Source: Alphaproteobacteria bacterium 65-37
GTDB taxonomy: Bacteria; Pseudomonadota; Alphaproteobacteria; Reyranellales; Reyranellaceae
Reading direction: 5' to 3'
Assembly (NCBI GenBank): GCA_001897995.1
Contig: MKRV01000004.1
Span: 1 to 43,255 of the forward strand
DNA: 43,255 nt
Part shown: positions 8,820 to 16,157 of the stretch, piece after piece
Numbering within the stretch: the stretch's first letter is position 1
How the letters are laid out: the number at the start of each line of letters is the position of its first letter
Position numbers and translations under genes: made by a program
The notes under the pieces: model-generated
What the model saw: only the letters and a program-made list of their open reading frames with translations
Databases searched by the model: none
Told to the model about the DNA's origin: nothing

Positions 8820-9632
8820 TCAGCGGCCGAGAAACACCGGGCGCCTCTTTTCGTTGAATGCCTGGAGCCCCTCGCGCCGGTCGTGCGAGAGGGCATGCTC
8901 GCGCGAAACGGCTTGCTCGTTGGCAAGCCCCTGCTCCGGGGAGAGGTCGAGACCGTCGTCGACCAGACGCTTCATGCGACGCAGGCCGAGCGGGCTCTTG
9001 CTCTTCAGGCTCTGCACCATCTCCTCGACGGCAGCGTCGAGCCCATCGGGCGGCACCACGATCGTGACCAGGCCCCATGCCGCGGCCGCTGCGGCCGGGA
9101 AGGTCTGGCCGGTGAACATCATCTGCTTGGCTCGCATGGCACCGACACGGCGCGGCAAGCGGAACGAGCCGCCACCGCCCGGCAGCAGGCCGAAATTGGC
9201 ATGGGCATCGCCGAATGCAGCCGCCTCGCTCGCGATCACGAAATCGCAGCACAGGACCAGCTCGAGACCACCGGCGACCGCGAGGCCGTTCACGACGGCA
9301 ATGGTGGGTACCGGCAGCCGTTCGAGACGACGGAAGAGCGCCGTGACACGCGCCAGGAAAGCCGTCGTTGCCTGCCCGCTGCCGTCATCCGCACGAGCGC
9401 GCGCCGCCTTGAGATCGGCACCGGCCGAGAACACGCGCCCGCGCGCGCCCAGAACCAGCGCCACGAGCTGCGGGTCGCCTTCGGCGGTGTCGAAGGCCTG
9501 CTCGATATCGCAGACCGTTTCCTCGTCGATCGCGTTGAGCGCATCGGGACGATTGAGCGTGAGCGTCAGCACGCCCGCCCGGCAATCGACCTCGACCCTT
9601 CTCCCGGATGCTGGTGCCACCGCACTGGCCAT
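8820..9632 (-). CDS. Enoyl-CoA hydratase/isomerase (crotonase) family protein, 270 aa
   Basis: A crotonase fold with the oxyanion-hole segments FSAGADLKAAR near 67 and VNGLAVAGGLELVL near 114. The first catalytic Glu of hydratases is present (GGLEL). The second Glu position, normally the E of PEI before the GxxPGAGG loop, is His here (FGDAHANFGLLPGGGG). The enzyme may therefore be an isomerase or a specialised hydratase rather than a standard one. It is the first gene of the leftward catabolic unit, with GGAGAGG four bases before the start. The TetR-type palindromes lie just upstream. Confidence 0.88.
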   Translation of the reverse strand: MASAVAPASGRRVEVDCRAGVLTLTLNRPDALNAIDEETVCDIEQAFDTAEGDPQLVALVLGARGRVFSAGADLKAARARADDGSGQATTAFLARVTALFRRLERLPVPTIAVVNGLAVAGGLELVLCCDFVIASEAAAFGDAHANFGLLPGGGGSFRLPRRVGAMRAKQMMFTGQTFPAAAAAAWGLVTIVVPPDGLDAAVEEMVQSLKSKSPLGLRRMKRLVDDGLDLSPEQGLANEQAVSREHALSHDRREGLQAFNEKRRPVFLGR

Positions 9633-9646
9633 TGATCCTCTCCGTA

Positions 9647-9660
9647 TTACCGGCGAGTAT
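9647..9660. promoter_or_regulatory. Possible second, degenerate TetR operator
   Basis: TTACCGGCGAGTAT keeps the outer TTAC and AGTA half-sites of the palindromes at 9669-9682 and 11186-11199 but has mismatches next to each. It lies 15 bases upstream of the hydratase start at 9632 and 8 bases from the perfect site. It may be a weak second site; the call rests only on similarity. Confidence 0.35.
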
Positions 9661-9668
9661 ATTAAATC

Positions 9669-9682
9669 TTACTCATGAGTAA
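9669..9682. promoter_or_regulatory. TetR-type operator in the divergent hydratase promoter region
   Basis: TTACTCATGAGTAA is a perfect 14-bp palindrome. It lies between the two divergent crotonase-family genes, next to an AT-rich TATATTAAAT stretch that could be a -10 region. The tetR gene at 10481-11152 has TTACTGACCAGTAA in front of it, which has the same TTACTS-NN-SAGTAA form. One regulator therefore probably controls both directions and itself. The ATG inside the palindrome is probably not the start of the rightward gene. Confidence 0.7.
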
Positions 9683-9710
9683 AGTCACAAAGATTGAACG
9701 GAGGATTGCG

Positions 9711-10484
9711 GTGCAGAACGACGACGCTATAAAGCTCGACCAACCGGCGCCGGGCGTGCTGCGCGTGGCGATCGATCGGCCCCAGGTCCGCAACGCCCTC
9801 AACCCGCAAGTCCGGGAACGGCTGGCCGACATCGTCGAACAGGCAATGGGCGACCCGGCGATCCGTGCCGTGATCCTGACCGGTCGAGGCGGCCAGTTCT
9901 GCGCCGGCGGCGATCTCGCGAGTCTCGCGGCGTTGCCGAAAGACAAGGTCGGCGCCCTGTTGCAGCGCGGCCACCGGCTGCTGCGGGCGATGATCGACGG
10001 GAGAAAGCCCGTCGTGGCCGCCGTGGAAGGCAGCGCGGCAGGCGGCGGCATGGGACTGGCACTGGCCGCCGACCTGGTCGTGATGGGGAAGACGGCGCGG
10101 TTTGTCCTGCCCTTCTTCCGTATCGGGCTGGTGCCCGATTATGGCGTGATGTGGAGCCTGGCGCAGCGCGCAGGCCCCGGTGTCGCCCGGCGCCTTGCGT
10201 TTCTGTCTGCTCCCATCGGCGCCGAGCAGGCCCTGGCGCTCGGCCTGGCCGATCGGGTCGTCGACGACGACGGCGTGCAACAGGCCGCCCTCGAGATCGC
10301 GCAGGCGCTTGCCCGACATCCATCCGAGGCCCTGGCGTGGACCAAGCGGCTCGCCAATGCCCAGCCGGCCGGTCTCGAAGAGACATTGGCCCTGGAGATC
10401 GAGGCGCAATCCGACTGCTTCGGCTCGGACGCCTTCACGGCCGGCGTCGATGCTTTCCTCGGCCGGCGAGACGCCAAGGGCTAG
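9711..10484 (+). CDS. Crotonase-family enoyl-CoA isomerase/hydratase, PaaG-like, 257 aa
   Basis: A crotonase fold with a CAGGDLASL oxyanion segment near 64 and an AAGGGMGLAL helix near 107. Both hydratase Glu residues are absent. The segment IGLVPDYGVMWSL near 145 instead matches the Asp-containing loop of PaaG-type isomerases. A ring-epoxide or double-bond isomerase role fits better than hydration (inference). I prefer the GTG at 9711, since GGAGG lies 6 bases upstream. An ATG at 9675 lies inside the TetR palindrome and lacks a ribosome-binding site. The gene overlaps the convergent tetR by 4 bases. Confidence 0.85.
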   Translation: MQNDDAIKLDQPAPGVLRVAIDRPQVRNALNPQVRERLADIVEQAMGDPAIRAVILTGRGGQFCAGGDLASLAALPKDKVGALLQRGHRLLRAMIDGRKPVVAAVEGSAAGGGMGLALAADLVVMGKTARFVLPFFRIGLVPDYGVMWSLAQRAGPGVARRLAFLSAPIGAEQALALGLADRVVDDDGVQQAALEIAQALARHPSEALAWTKRLANAQPAGLEETLALEIEAQSDCFGSDAFTAGVDAFLGRRDAKG

Positions 10485-11152
10485 CTCGTCGCGGGACGAT
10501 CTTTCGCCAGGCCTCGGGCCAGAAGGTCGTGGTAGATCTCGGCAACCTCGGCGCCGCTATAGCCTCGATGCGGCTCGAACCAGCGCGGAATCGCGTTGAT
10601 CGCGCCCATGAACCAGAACACCGCCATCTTGGGATCGCACTCGCGAATCGACCCGTCTGCGATCCCTTCCGTCACGAAGCCGCGAAACTGCCGATCGAAC
10701 TTGCGGCGACGCGACTGGATCACAGTCCGATGCTGCGGCGCGAGATCGCTCAGATCGGAGAGGACGGAATAGGACGAAAAATTGTCGGTCAGCAGCGTGA
10801 TGTAGCGCGAGAGCGTGCGCTGCAGCTTGTCGAGCCCGCTGCCGCCCTGCTGGCCGTGCCCGAACGCCTGATCGCCGAGATCCTGCGCATGCTTGTGGCA
10901 GTGATAGAGCAGATCCTGCTTGCCCTTGACGTAGTTGTAGAGTGTCGGCTTGGTGACATTCAGCGCCGCGGCGACATCGTCGAGCGAGGTGTTATGAAAG
11001 CCCTTCTCGCGGAAGGCCCGCCCTGCCGCCTTCACCAACGCCAGGCGCTTGGACTCGACGATTTCCTCCGGACTAAGCGCGTGCTCGGCCCACCGCCGCT
11101 TCGATGGCTTCGCTGGAGATTTCGCAGCCGGGGCCTTGCTGGTGCGCGGCAT
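10481..11152 (-). CDS. TetR/AcrR-family transcriptional regulator, 223 aa
   Basis: A basic, Ala/Lys-rich N-terminal tail (about 1-30) precedes a TetR helix-turn-helix at about 35-80. The recognition region reads SLDDVAAALNVTKPTLYNYV. The remaining helices form the ligand and dimer domain. Its position beside two crotonases suggests a repressor that responds to an acyl-CoA intermediate. A palindrome, TTACTGACCAGTAA, lies 34 bases upstream of its start and a near-identical one lies in the divergent hydratase promoter. Autoregulation and control of the whole 3241-10484 island are therefore likely. Confidence 0.9.
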   Translation of the reverse strand: MPRTSKAPAAKSPAKPSKRRWAEHALSPEEIVESKRLALVKAAGRAFREKGFHNTSLDDVAAALNVTKPTLYNYVKGKQDLLYHCHKHAQDLGDQAFGHGQQGGSGLDKLQRTLSRYITLLTDNFSSYSVLSDLSDLAPQHRTVIQSRRRKFDRQFRGFVTEGIADGSIRECDPKMAVFWFMGAINAIPRWFEPHRGYSGAEVAEIYHDLLARGLAKDRPATS

Positions 11153-11185
11153 GATGATTTCGACCTTCCTGGAAGGTAGGCAAGC

Positions 11186-11199
11186 TTACTGACCAGTAA
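11186..11199. promoter_or_regulatory. TetR-type operator upstream of tetR
   Basis: TTACTGACCAGTAA is palindromic apart from its central two bases. It shares TTACT and AGTAA with the site at 9669-9682. Its position between tetR and the rightward ridA-like gene suits autoregulation. Confidence 0.7.
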
Positions 11200-11266
11200 C
11201 ATAGAACATGGTGCGGCGGCACGGTATCGTTCCTCCGAACGAACATCATCGAAGGAAACGCAGACC

Positions 11267-11686
11267 ATGAGCACGTCCGACATCGGCTACACGACCATCC
11301 TGCCGGAAGGCTGGCCGCGGCCGCGCGGCTTCTCGCATGCCGTCGTGGCGACCGGCGCCAAGAGCGTGCGCATCGCCGGCCAGATCGGCAAGGAGCCGGG
11401 CCAGGCGCACATCCCGCAGGGCACCGACGCCGGCCAGCAGTGGAAGCTGGCGCTCGCCAACGTCGTAGCCGTGCTCAAGGCCGCGGGCGGCGAGCCGCAG
11501 CATCTCGTGGCGCTGCGTGCCTACGTCACCGACATCGCCGAGTTCAATGCCTTCGGCAAAGCCGTGGGCGAAGGCTGGGGCGCGACGCTGGGCAAGCACT
11601 TTCCGGCCATGACCCTGGTGCAGGTCTCGGCCCTGATCGATCCCAATGCCAAGGTCGAGATCGAAGCCGAGGCGATCCTGCCCTGA
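11267..11686 (+). CDS. RidA (YjgF/YER057c/UK114)-family protein lacking the catalytic Arg, 139 aa
   Basis: The length and pattern match the trimeric RidA fold: an IAGQIGKEPG segment near 37, the L-RAYVTDIAEF segment near 84 and the terminal VEIEAEAIL strand near 130. Canonical RidA needs an Arg in the FPARS segment (R105 of E. coli RidA) to hydrolyse reactive imines. Here the segment reads FPAMT, so Arg is Met. It therefore belongs to a Rid subfamily without the classic imine deaminase residue, and its role is open. AAGGAA lies 8 bases before the ATG. It is divergent from tetR. Confidence 0.85.
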   Translation: MSTSDIGYTTILPEGWPRPRGFSHAVVATGAKSVRIAGQIGKEPGQAHIPQGTDAGQQWKLALANVVAVLKAAGGEPQHLVALRAYVTDIAEFNAFGKAVGEGWGATLGKHFPAMTLVQVSALIDPNAKVEIEAEAILP

Positions 11687-11716
11687 CGATGTTGCGCGCC
11701 GCCGTCAGCGCCAAGT

Positions 11717-12304
11717 TTATCGCAAGGCCTGCCGCACGGCCTTGCGCAGCGGCGGCAGCACTTCGGCTTCGAACCAGGGATTGCGCTTCATCCAGATCCC
11801 GCTGCGCCAGGACGGGTGCGGCAAGGGAAAGAAGTCGGGCCCGTAGCTCGGGAAGCCGCGCACGATCTCGGTGAGGGTCTTCCGGCCCTTGGTCGCGGGC
11901 AGGTAATGCGCCTGGGCGTAGCTGCCGACCAGCAGCACCAGCCGCTTCTCGGTCAGAACATCGAAGACACGCGCATGCCAGTGCGGCGCACATTCGGGAC
12001 GTGGCGGCAGGTCGCCATTCGCGCCCTTGCCGGGGTAGCAGAATCCCATGGGCACCAAAGCCACTTTCTTCGGATCGTAGAATTCCTCGGCGCTGAGGCC
12101 GGTCCAGTCGCGCAGCCGGTCACCGCTCGCGTCCTGCCAGGGCACGCCGCTTTCATGCACCTTCGCACCGGGCGCCTGGCCGACGATGACGAGGCGCGAG
12201 CTTTTGGCAAACTGCACGACCGGCCGCGGCCCCGCCTTCAAAGCGGCCGCGCAGATCGTACAGGCGCGAATGCTATGCAGCAGGGCGGACGCGCTTTCGG
12301 TCAT
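11717..12304 (-). CDS. Uracil-DNA glycosylase superfamily protein, 195 aa
   Basis: The protein has two hallmark UDG motifs: VGQAPG near residue 41 (motif A, GxxPG type) and HPSWR near 163 (motif B). An N-terminal CTIC and a later C...PEC pair could ligate a 4Fe-4S cluster, as in family 4/5 enzymes. Members excise uracil or damaged bases from DNA. Single-gene context gives no more. The ATG at 12304 is used here; a GTG at 12313 is also possible and neither has a clear Shine-Dalgarno sequence. Confidence 0.8.
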   Translation of the reverse strand: MTESASALLHSIRACTICAAALKAGPRPVVQFAKSSRLVIVGQAPGAKVHESGVPWQDASGDRLRDWTGLSAEEFYDPKKVALVPMGFCYPGKGANGDLPPRPECAPHWHARVFDVLTEKRLVLLVGSYAQAHYLPATKGRKTLTEIVRGFPSYGPDFFPLPHPSWRSGIWMKRNPWFEAEVLPPLRKAVRQALR

Positions 12305-12333
12305 TTCAGGCACACATCGTCAGATACACCTCG

Positions 12334-13020
12334 TCAGGAATGGACGGTCGGCCGGCCCGGCGCGTCGGGATAGAATTGCGGCGCCTCGCGGCGATCGTAC
12401 ATGCCGTAGGCCCGCACCACGCGGACGGAGCGCCGGCGGGCGCCGGCGGGCAGCGGCTTTCCGTTCTCGAACATGCGGGCCGTCGCACGGTCGCGCCACG
12501 ACAGCAGCAGTATGACATCGCCCGGCGTCAGCACCGCATCGAACACATCCCAGCCGAGAAGGCCCGCGGCCGACCGGTCGAGCCCCAGCGATTGTGCTAC
12601 CTCTTCCGCCGCGGACGGGGTCATCTTGTCAGCGGGCCGTTGCGCATCGATCAAGGTCACCGTCGTGCCGGCGTCGGTCGCCGTCTCGTCGAGCCGCTGT
12701 TGCTGCAGGCCGACACCGGCCGGCGGGTTTGTGTCGCCGATCACCTCGCCGACGCGCAGCCGGTAATCCAGGAACACCTCGCCGCGTCCCTTCTCCTGCG
12801 CCTCATGATGAAGCGCCCGCGTGCGCCAGCGCACCAGCGCCTTCTCGTCGCGCCAGCCGGAGAGCGACAGCAGCCAGCCCTCGCGGGTCAGGCTGCGGTA
12901 GCGGACATTGTCGACGAAGCCGTCGACCTGCTCGAGCTCGGGCCGCAGCCCTTTGGCGATCCCCAGATAGGTATCCCAGCGGTCGGGACGCGGATGGACC
13001 TCGAAGATGACGGAGAACAC
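12334..13020 (-). CDS. Double antibiotic-biosynthesis-monooxygenase (ABM) domain protein, 228 aa
   Basis: Two ferredoxin-like ABM units are visible. The N-terminal one (about 1-95) has the characteristic GFVDNVRYRS and LLSLSGWRDEKALVRWR segments. The C-terminal one (about 110-205) has VILLLSWRDRATARMFE. Such domains act as cofactor-free monooxygenases or as heme-degrading or stress proteins; which applies here is unclear. The GTG at 13020 is favoured by GGAAAGGA about 6 bases upstream. A GTG at 13053 would add 11 residues without a ribosome-binding site. Confidence 0.8.
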   Translation of the reverse strand: MFSVIFEVHPRPDRWDTYLGIAKGLRPELEQVDGFVDNVRYRSLTREGWLLSLSGWRDEKALVRWRTRALHHEAQEKGRGEVFLDYRLRVGEVIGDTNPPAGVGLQQQRLDETATDAGTTVTLIDAQRPADKMTPSAAEEVAQSLGLDRSAAGLLGWDVFDAVLTPGDVILLLSWRDRATARMFENGKPLPAGARRRSVRVVRAYGMYDRREAPQFYPDAPGRPTVHS

Positions 13021-13118
13021 GGCAGCTTTCCTTTCCGGGGGGCGTTTCGTCACAGCATGGACGCTGGCCGTCGCGCGATGATTCGGTCACGGTCGAATTG
13101 TGGCAATCTTGCTCCGCC

Positions 13119-13157
13119 GCCCCCTCACTTGGCCTCTCCTCCGCAGGGAGAGAGGAA
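13119..13157. repeat. Solo half of the CTCTCCCCC-type palindromic repeat
   Basis: CCCCCTCACTTGGCCTCTCC followed by an imperfect GGAGAGAGG stem matches one half of the element at 1470-1589. It lies just upstream of the acyl carrier protein region, in noncoding DNA. Confidence 0.65.
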
Positions 13158-13297
13158 AATGAACGCCAGGACTGATTTGTGAAGCGATCGTGCTTGTTTC
13201 AGAAGCCTATCGCACAGCGGGAGTGGCGGCTATCATGTGCGGCATCCCTCCGGCAGAAGGGGGAACCGGTGGTTCCGCTCGAACAGGAGGAATGAAC

Positions 13298-13579
13298 ATG
13301 GACACTGTGTCGGAACGCATGAGCCGCGTCATGGCGGCGAAGATGCAGGTCGCCCCCGACAGGATCACGTCATCGGCGCGCCTGGACGAACTGGGCGCCA
13401 CCAGCATCGACATGGTCGAAACGATCATGGCGCTGGAGGACGAGTTCAAGGTCGAGATTCCCGATGCGGCGGCCGAGAAGTTTCACACCGTCGGCGACGT
13501 CGAAGCCTTTCTCTCGAGCCGCGAACGGATGAAGAGGGAATCCAGCGAGACCGCACCCGGGCCGAACTTGGCCAGGTAG
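13298..13579 (+). CDS. Acyl carrier protein, 93 aa
   Basis: A phosphopantetheine-attachment protein. The ACP core covers residues about 1-75, with ELGATSIDMVETIMALED around the modified Ser near 34; the usual DSL is TSI. The last 18 residues are a polar tail that ACPs normally lack. The protein carries acyl chains as thioesters for synthases or ligases, but none is encoded nearby, so this is an orphan ACP. AGGAGG lies 7 bases before the ATG at 13298. An ATG at 13292 is too close to that site. Its last 97 bases overlap the convergent bufD gene. Confidence 0.88.
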   Translation: MDTVSERMSRVMAAKMQVAPDRITSSARLDELGATSIDMVETIMALEDEFKVEIPDAAAEKFHTVGDVEAFLSSRERMKRESSETAPGPNLAR

Positions 13580-13941
13580 AGCAGCACGACCGCCCAGGTG
13601 CCATGGGTGTCGAAGGCGCCGGGGTAGACGAAGATCTCGATCACCAGGGTCATGCCCAGCAGCGCGAGCGCGGCCGGGCGCGTCAGCAAACCGAGGAAGA
13701 GCAGCGGCGGCAGCGAAAGCTCCGCCGCCATGGCGAGCGATGCCGCGACCTCGGGCGGCAGCAATGGCAGATGATATTCGTCGCGAAACAACGCGACCGT
13801 CGTGCCGTCGGCCCATCCGTCGAGCTTCAGCAGCCCCGAACGCAGGAACACGGTGCCGATGGAGATCCGCGCCAGGATCGCCAGCAGTTCGTGCGGGATC
13901 TGCTTCAGCAGGCTGTCCAGCCGCATCAAAAGCCCGATCAT
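13483..13941 (-). CDS. bufD: DoxX-family membrane protein of the bufferin operon, 152 aa
   Basis: DoxX family, with four predicted membrane segments (about 18-35, 60-80, 85-105 and 110-130) and a charged cytosolic tail. DoxX proteins close many bufferin operons and are thought to aid redox or membrane steps linked to the modified peptide (family knowledge; role unproven). It overlaps bufC by 4 bases (ATGA), so the two are translationally coupled. Its C-terminal tail, about 30 codons, lies antisense to the end of the acyl carrier protein gene. It is the last gene of the operon. Confidence 0.82.
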   Translation of the reverse strand: MIGLLMRLDSLLKQIPHELLAILARISIGTVFLRSGLLKLDGWADGTTVALFRDEYHLPLLPPEVAASLAMAAELSLPPLLFLGLLTRPAALALLGMTLVIEIFVYPGAFDTHGTWAVVLLYLAKFGPGAVSLDSLFIRSRLERKASTSPTV

Positions 13942-14711
13942 GACAACTCCATTGAATGGAAAGAACCGACGCTCAGCGATGCCACGGCGCCCGACCTGAA
14001 GAGAACGGACAGCGCCGTCGCGGTGTCGAAGCCTTCGACGGTCGCAGCACGCGCCACCGCCTCGGCCAATCCGTTGCCCTCGGCCAGGGCGGCGACCAGA
14101 CGGTCGCTGCCGGCCGGCAGGGCGCTCACCAGGACATGAAGCTCGGGCCGCGTGACCAGCGCGCATTCGCTCCCGGCACCATCGCCAAGGGGACGCACCT
14201 CCTGATCATGCGCGTTGGTCGTCCAGATCGAGACCACCGGCCAGGCCGACGCCACGACACTGGCGGCCGGATGCAGACCGAGACGCACCTGCTCCAGGCG
14301 ATCTGGCGCGACGGCGGTCAGCCGTTCGATCGACAATGCCGCTGCCTCTTCGGCATGGAACGCAAGATGCCGCGCCCATTCGAGGCGCGCGACGTCGGCC
14401 AGATAAGCCACCTCGCGAGCCGGCGCGAAGCCGTCGAGAAAATGGGCAAATCCCGCGCCGTATTCGGCCAGGACAGGCGATCGCGGCGGCTGCCGCTCGA
14501 TGAAGCAGAGCGCCATGGCCCGGAAGAAGTCGGGTCCGACCAGCCGCCTCACGACCGGGAAGCGCGCCGCGAGCGCGGACGACAGGCTCGCCCGCGTGTT
14601 GTTGCGATGAACGGCCTGGCGATCCGGCATGATCGCACCGGCGCGCAGCAGCGACGCCGCAAAGACCGACTGCCAGGCACGAAGGTCATTGGCCTCAGGC
14701 GGCTCGCGCAT
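13938..14711 (-). CDS. bufC: DUF2063 (HvfC/BufC-like) partner of the DUF692 enzyme, 257 aa
   Basis: The N-terminal domain (about 10-95) has the DUF2063 pattern: a helical start with LRAWQSVFAASLL, then HRNNTRASLSSAL and FPVVRRLVGPDFF. The C-terminal part is a beta-rich domain of about 130 residues. BufC/HvfC proteins bind the MNIO enzyme and deliver or position the precursor peptide. The ATG at 14711 follows an AGGAGGAGGAGG run. The frame is open further upstream to a GTG at 14783, but without a comparable ribosome-binding site. A palindromic repeat pair lies between bufB and this gene. Confidence 0.88.
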   Translation of the reverse strand: MREPPEANDLRAWQSVFAASLLRAGAIMPDRQAVHRNNTRASLSSALAARFPVVRRLVGPDFFRAMALCFIERQPPRSPVLAEYGAGFAHFLDGFAPAREVAYLADVARLEWARHLAFHAEEAAALSIERLTAVAPDRLEQVRLGLHPAASVVASAWPVVSIWTTNAHDQEVRPLGDGAGSECALVTRPELHVLVSALPAGSDRLVAALAEGNGLAEAVARAATVEGFDTATALSVLFRSGAVASLSVGSFHSMELS

Positions 14712-14796
14712 GCGCCTCCTCCTCCTCCTGCAGCAAGCGAGTAGACGCTTCTTTTTCCTGGCCGGTTCTTGCGCTAACCGCACTCCCTCTCGGTCT

Positions 14797-14924
14797 CCTC
14801 TCCCCCTTGGGGGAGAGGCCGGGTGAGGGGGATTTCTCTACCCGCACACCTTTTCCGTCTCGCATACCCTCACCTCCCCGTTGCTGCGCAACGGGTCCCT
14901 TCCTCTCCCACTGCGTGGGAGAGG
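14797..14924. repeat. Palindromic dispersed repeat pair between bufB and bufC, partly coding
   Basis: Three hairpins are visible: 14797-14818 (CCTCTCCCCC stem), 14877-14895 (CCCGTTGC stem) and 14902-14924 (CCTCTCCCA stem). Blocks of GGTGAGGGGG and CCCTCACC lie between them, as in the element at 1470-1589. The right part is translated as the end of bufB, which stops at 14870 inside the element. Confidence 0.75.
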
Positions 14925-15805
14925 ACTGATGAGCGATATGTCCACTCCCTAGCCTCCTGCAGCAGACGCGCGGCACGTTCCACCTCGTCGGCGAGCTGCG
15001 GCCAGGTCGGGATTTCGGCATCCCATTCGATCAAGGTCGGCCGTGGTCCGATGCGCGCCACCAGCGCCTGGAAAAGCTCCCAGACCGGATCGGCAACGGG
15101 CCGATCGTGGGTGTCGATCAGCAGGGCCTCGCCGCCGGCCATCTCGATCGCGGCGTGCCCGGCGAGATGAATTTCGCCGACAGATTCGAGCGGAAAGTCG
15201 GCGAGATAATCGAGCGGATCGAAGCCGTGGTTGACGGCGGACACGAACACGTTGTTCACATCCAACAGGAGGCCGCAGCCGCTGCGACGAGCGAGCTCGC
15301 GCAGGAACGCGGTCTCGGTCATCTGCTCGGTCTCGAAGCGAAAATACGTCGATGGATTCTCGATCAGGATGGATCGACCGAGCGCCGTCTGGACCTGATC
15401 GACGTGACGCACCACCAGCGCCAAGGTCGCGTCGGTGTAGGGCAGCGGCAGCAGGTCGTTCAGGAACACGCCGGCATGGGTCGACCAGGCCAGATGCTCG
15501 GAGACGAGAAGAGGCTGGTAGCGCGCCACCACCGCGGCAAGTCGCGCGAGATGGCCCGGCGCCAGGCCGTCGGCCGATCCGATCGACAGGCCGACGCCGT
15601 GGACCGCCAACGGATAACGTGCCCGGATCCGTTCGAGGAAGACGTGAGGCGGACCGCCGGCGCCGTTGCCGGCACCCATGTAGTTCTCGGCATGCACCTC
15701 GAACCAGTCCACACCCGGTCTGCCTTCGAGAATGTCGCGGTAATGCTCGGGCTTCAGCCCGGCGCCCGCGCCGAGGCCGCGCTGCGGCCGACGATCCGCC
15801 GTCAC
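14870..15805 (-). CDS. bufB: DUF692 multinuclear non-heme iron oxygenase (MNIO), bufferin-modifying enzyme, 311 aa
   Basis: A TIM-barrel MNIO. The expected metal-ligand segments are present: WFEVHAENY near 34-42, HGVGLSIG near 69, SEHLAW near 102, IENP near 148, LLDVNNV near 179, EIHLAGH near 211 and IEWDAEIP near 259. MNIO enzymes use iron and oxygen to convert Cys residues of small secreted precursors into thiooxazole-type groups. The adjacent DUF2282 peptide is the likely substrate. The GTG start at 15805 has GGAGG 6 bases upstream and lies 14 bases after bufA. About 18 C-terminal residues (294-311) are encoded by a dispersed palindromic repeat. Confidence 0.92.
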   Translation of the reverse strand: MTADRRPQRGLGAGAGLKPEHYRDILEGRPGVDWFEVHAENYMGAGNGAGGPPHVFLERIRARYPLAVHGVGLSIGSADGLAPGHLARLAAVVARYQPLLVSEHLAWSTHAGVFLNDLLPLPYTDATLALVVRHVDQVQTALGRSILIENPSTYFRFETEQMTETAFLRELARRSGCGLLLDVNNVFVSAVNHGFDPLDYLADFPLESVGEIHLAGHAAIEMAGGEALLIDTHDRPVADPVWELFQALVARIGPRPTLIEWDAEIPTWPQLADEVERAARLLQEAREWTYRSSVLSHAVGEEGTRCAATGR

Positions 15806-15819
15806 GATCGGCCTCCGCT

Positions 15820-16110
15820 CTACATCGGCATCAGCGTGCCCTTGCGCTTCATGCCGTCCTTCAAGGTGACTTCCATGCTCGCGCAGGTGCCCTTGGCGAC
15901 GTACTTCCAGGCCTTGGCGTCGTAATCCGCCTTGGTCTGCCCGGCGCAGGAATTGTTGCCTGTGGCGGCGCAGTCGTTCTTGCCGGCCATGGCGATGCCG
16001 AAGCACTTCTCCTTGTCGGCATTGGCAGTCTGCGCACCGGCGCCAGCCGACATCAGAGAAGCAGCCGCGACGGCAGCAGCCAGCGCAAGGTGAGTGGAAC
16101 GAACAGTCAT
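15820..16110 (-). CDS. bufA: DUF2282 bufferin precursor peptide, secreted, 96 aa
   Basis: A signal peptide (about 1-27, ending GAGAQ) is followed by a mature part with four Cys (positions 36, 47, 55 and 76) in the conserved DUF2282 layout: [21 protein letters not shown] and KGTC. Bufferins of this type are RiPPs whose Cys residues are turned into copper-binding thiooxazoles by the MNIO enzyme and then exported to the periplasm to buffer metal. AGGAGG lies 7 bases before the ATG. The gene is the first of bufABCD and starts 48 bases downstream of a predicted SigF-type -10 element. An alternative longer start would precede the transcript start and is rejected. Confidence 0.93.
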   Translation of the reverse strand: MTVRSTHLALAAAVAAASLMSAGAGAQTANADKEKCFGIAMAGKNDCAATGNNSCAGQTKADYDAKAWKYVAKGTCASMEVTLKDGMKRKGTLMPM

Positions 16111-16157
16111 CGTCAGTCCTCCTGCAATTCGGGCCAGAGACGGCCCACGTTGGCTCA

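Noticed and set aside
9675..9710. ATG at 9675 as start of the PaaG-like gene
   Set aside because: It lies inside the TetR palindrome and lacks a ribosome-binding site, while the GTG at 9711 has GGAGG 6 bases upstream.
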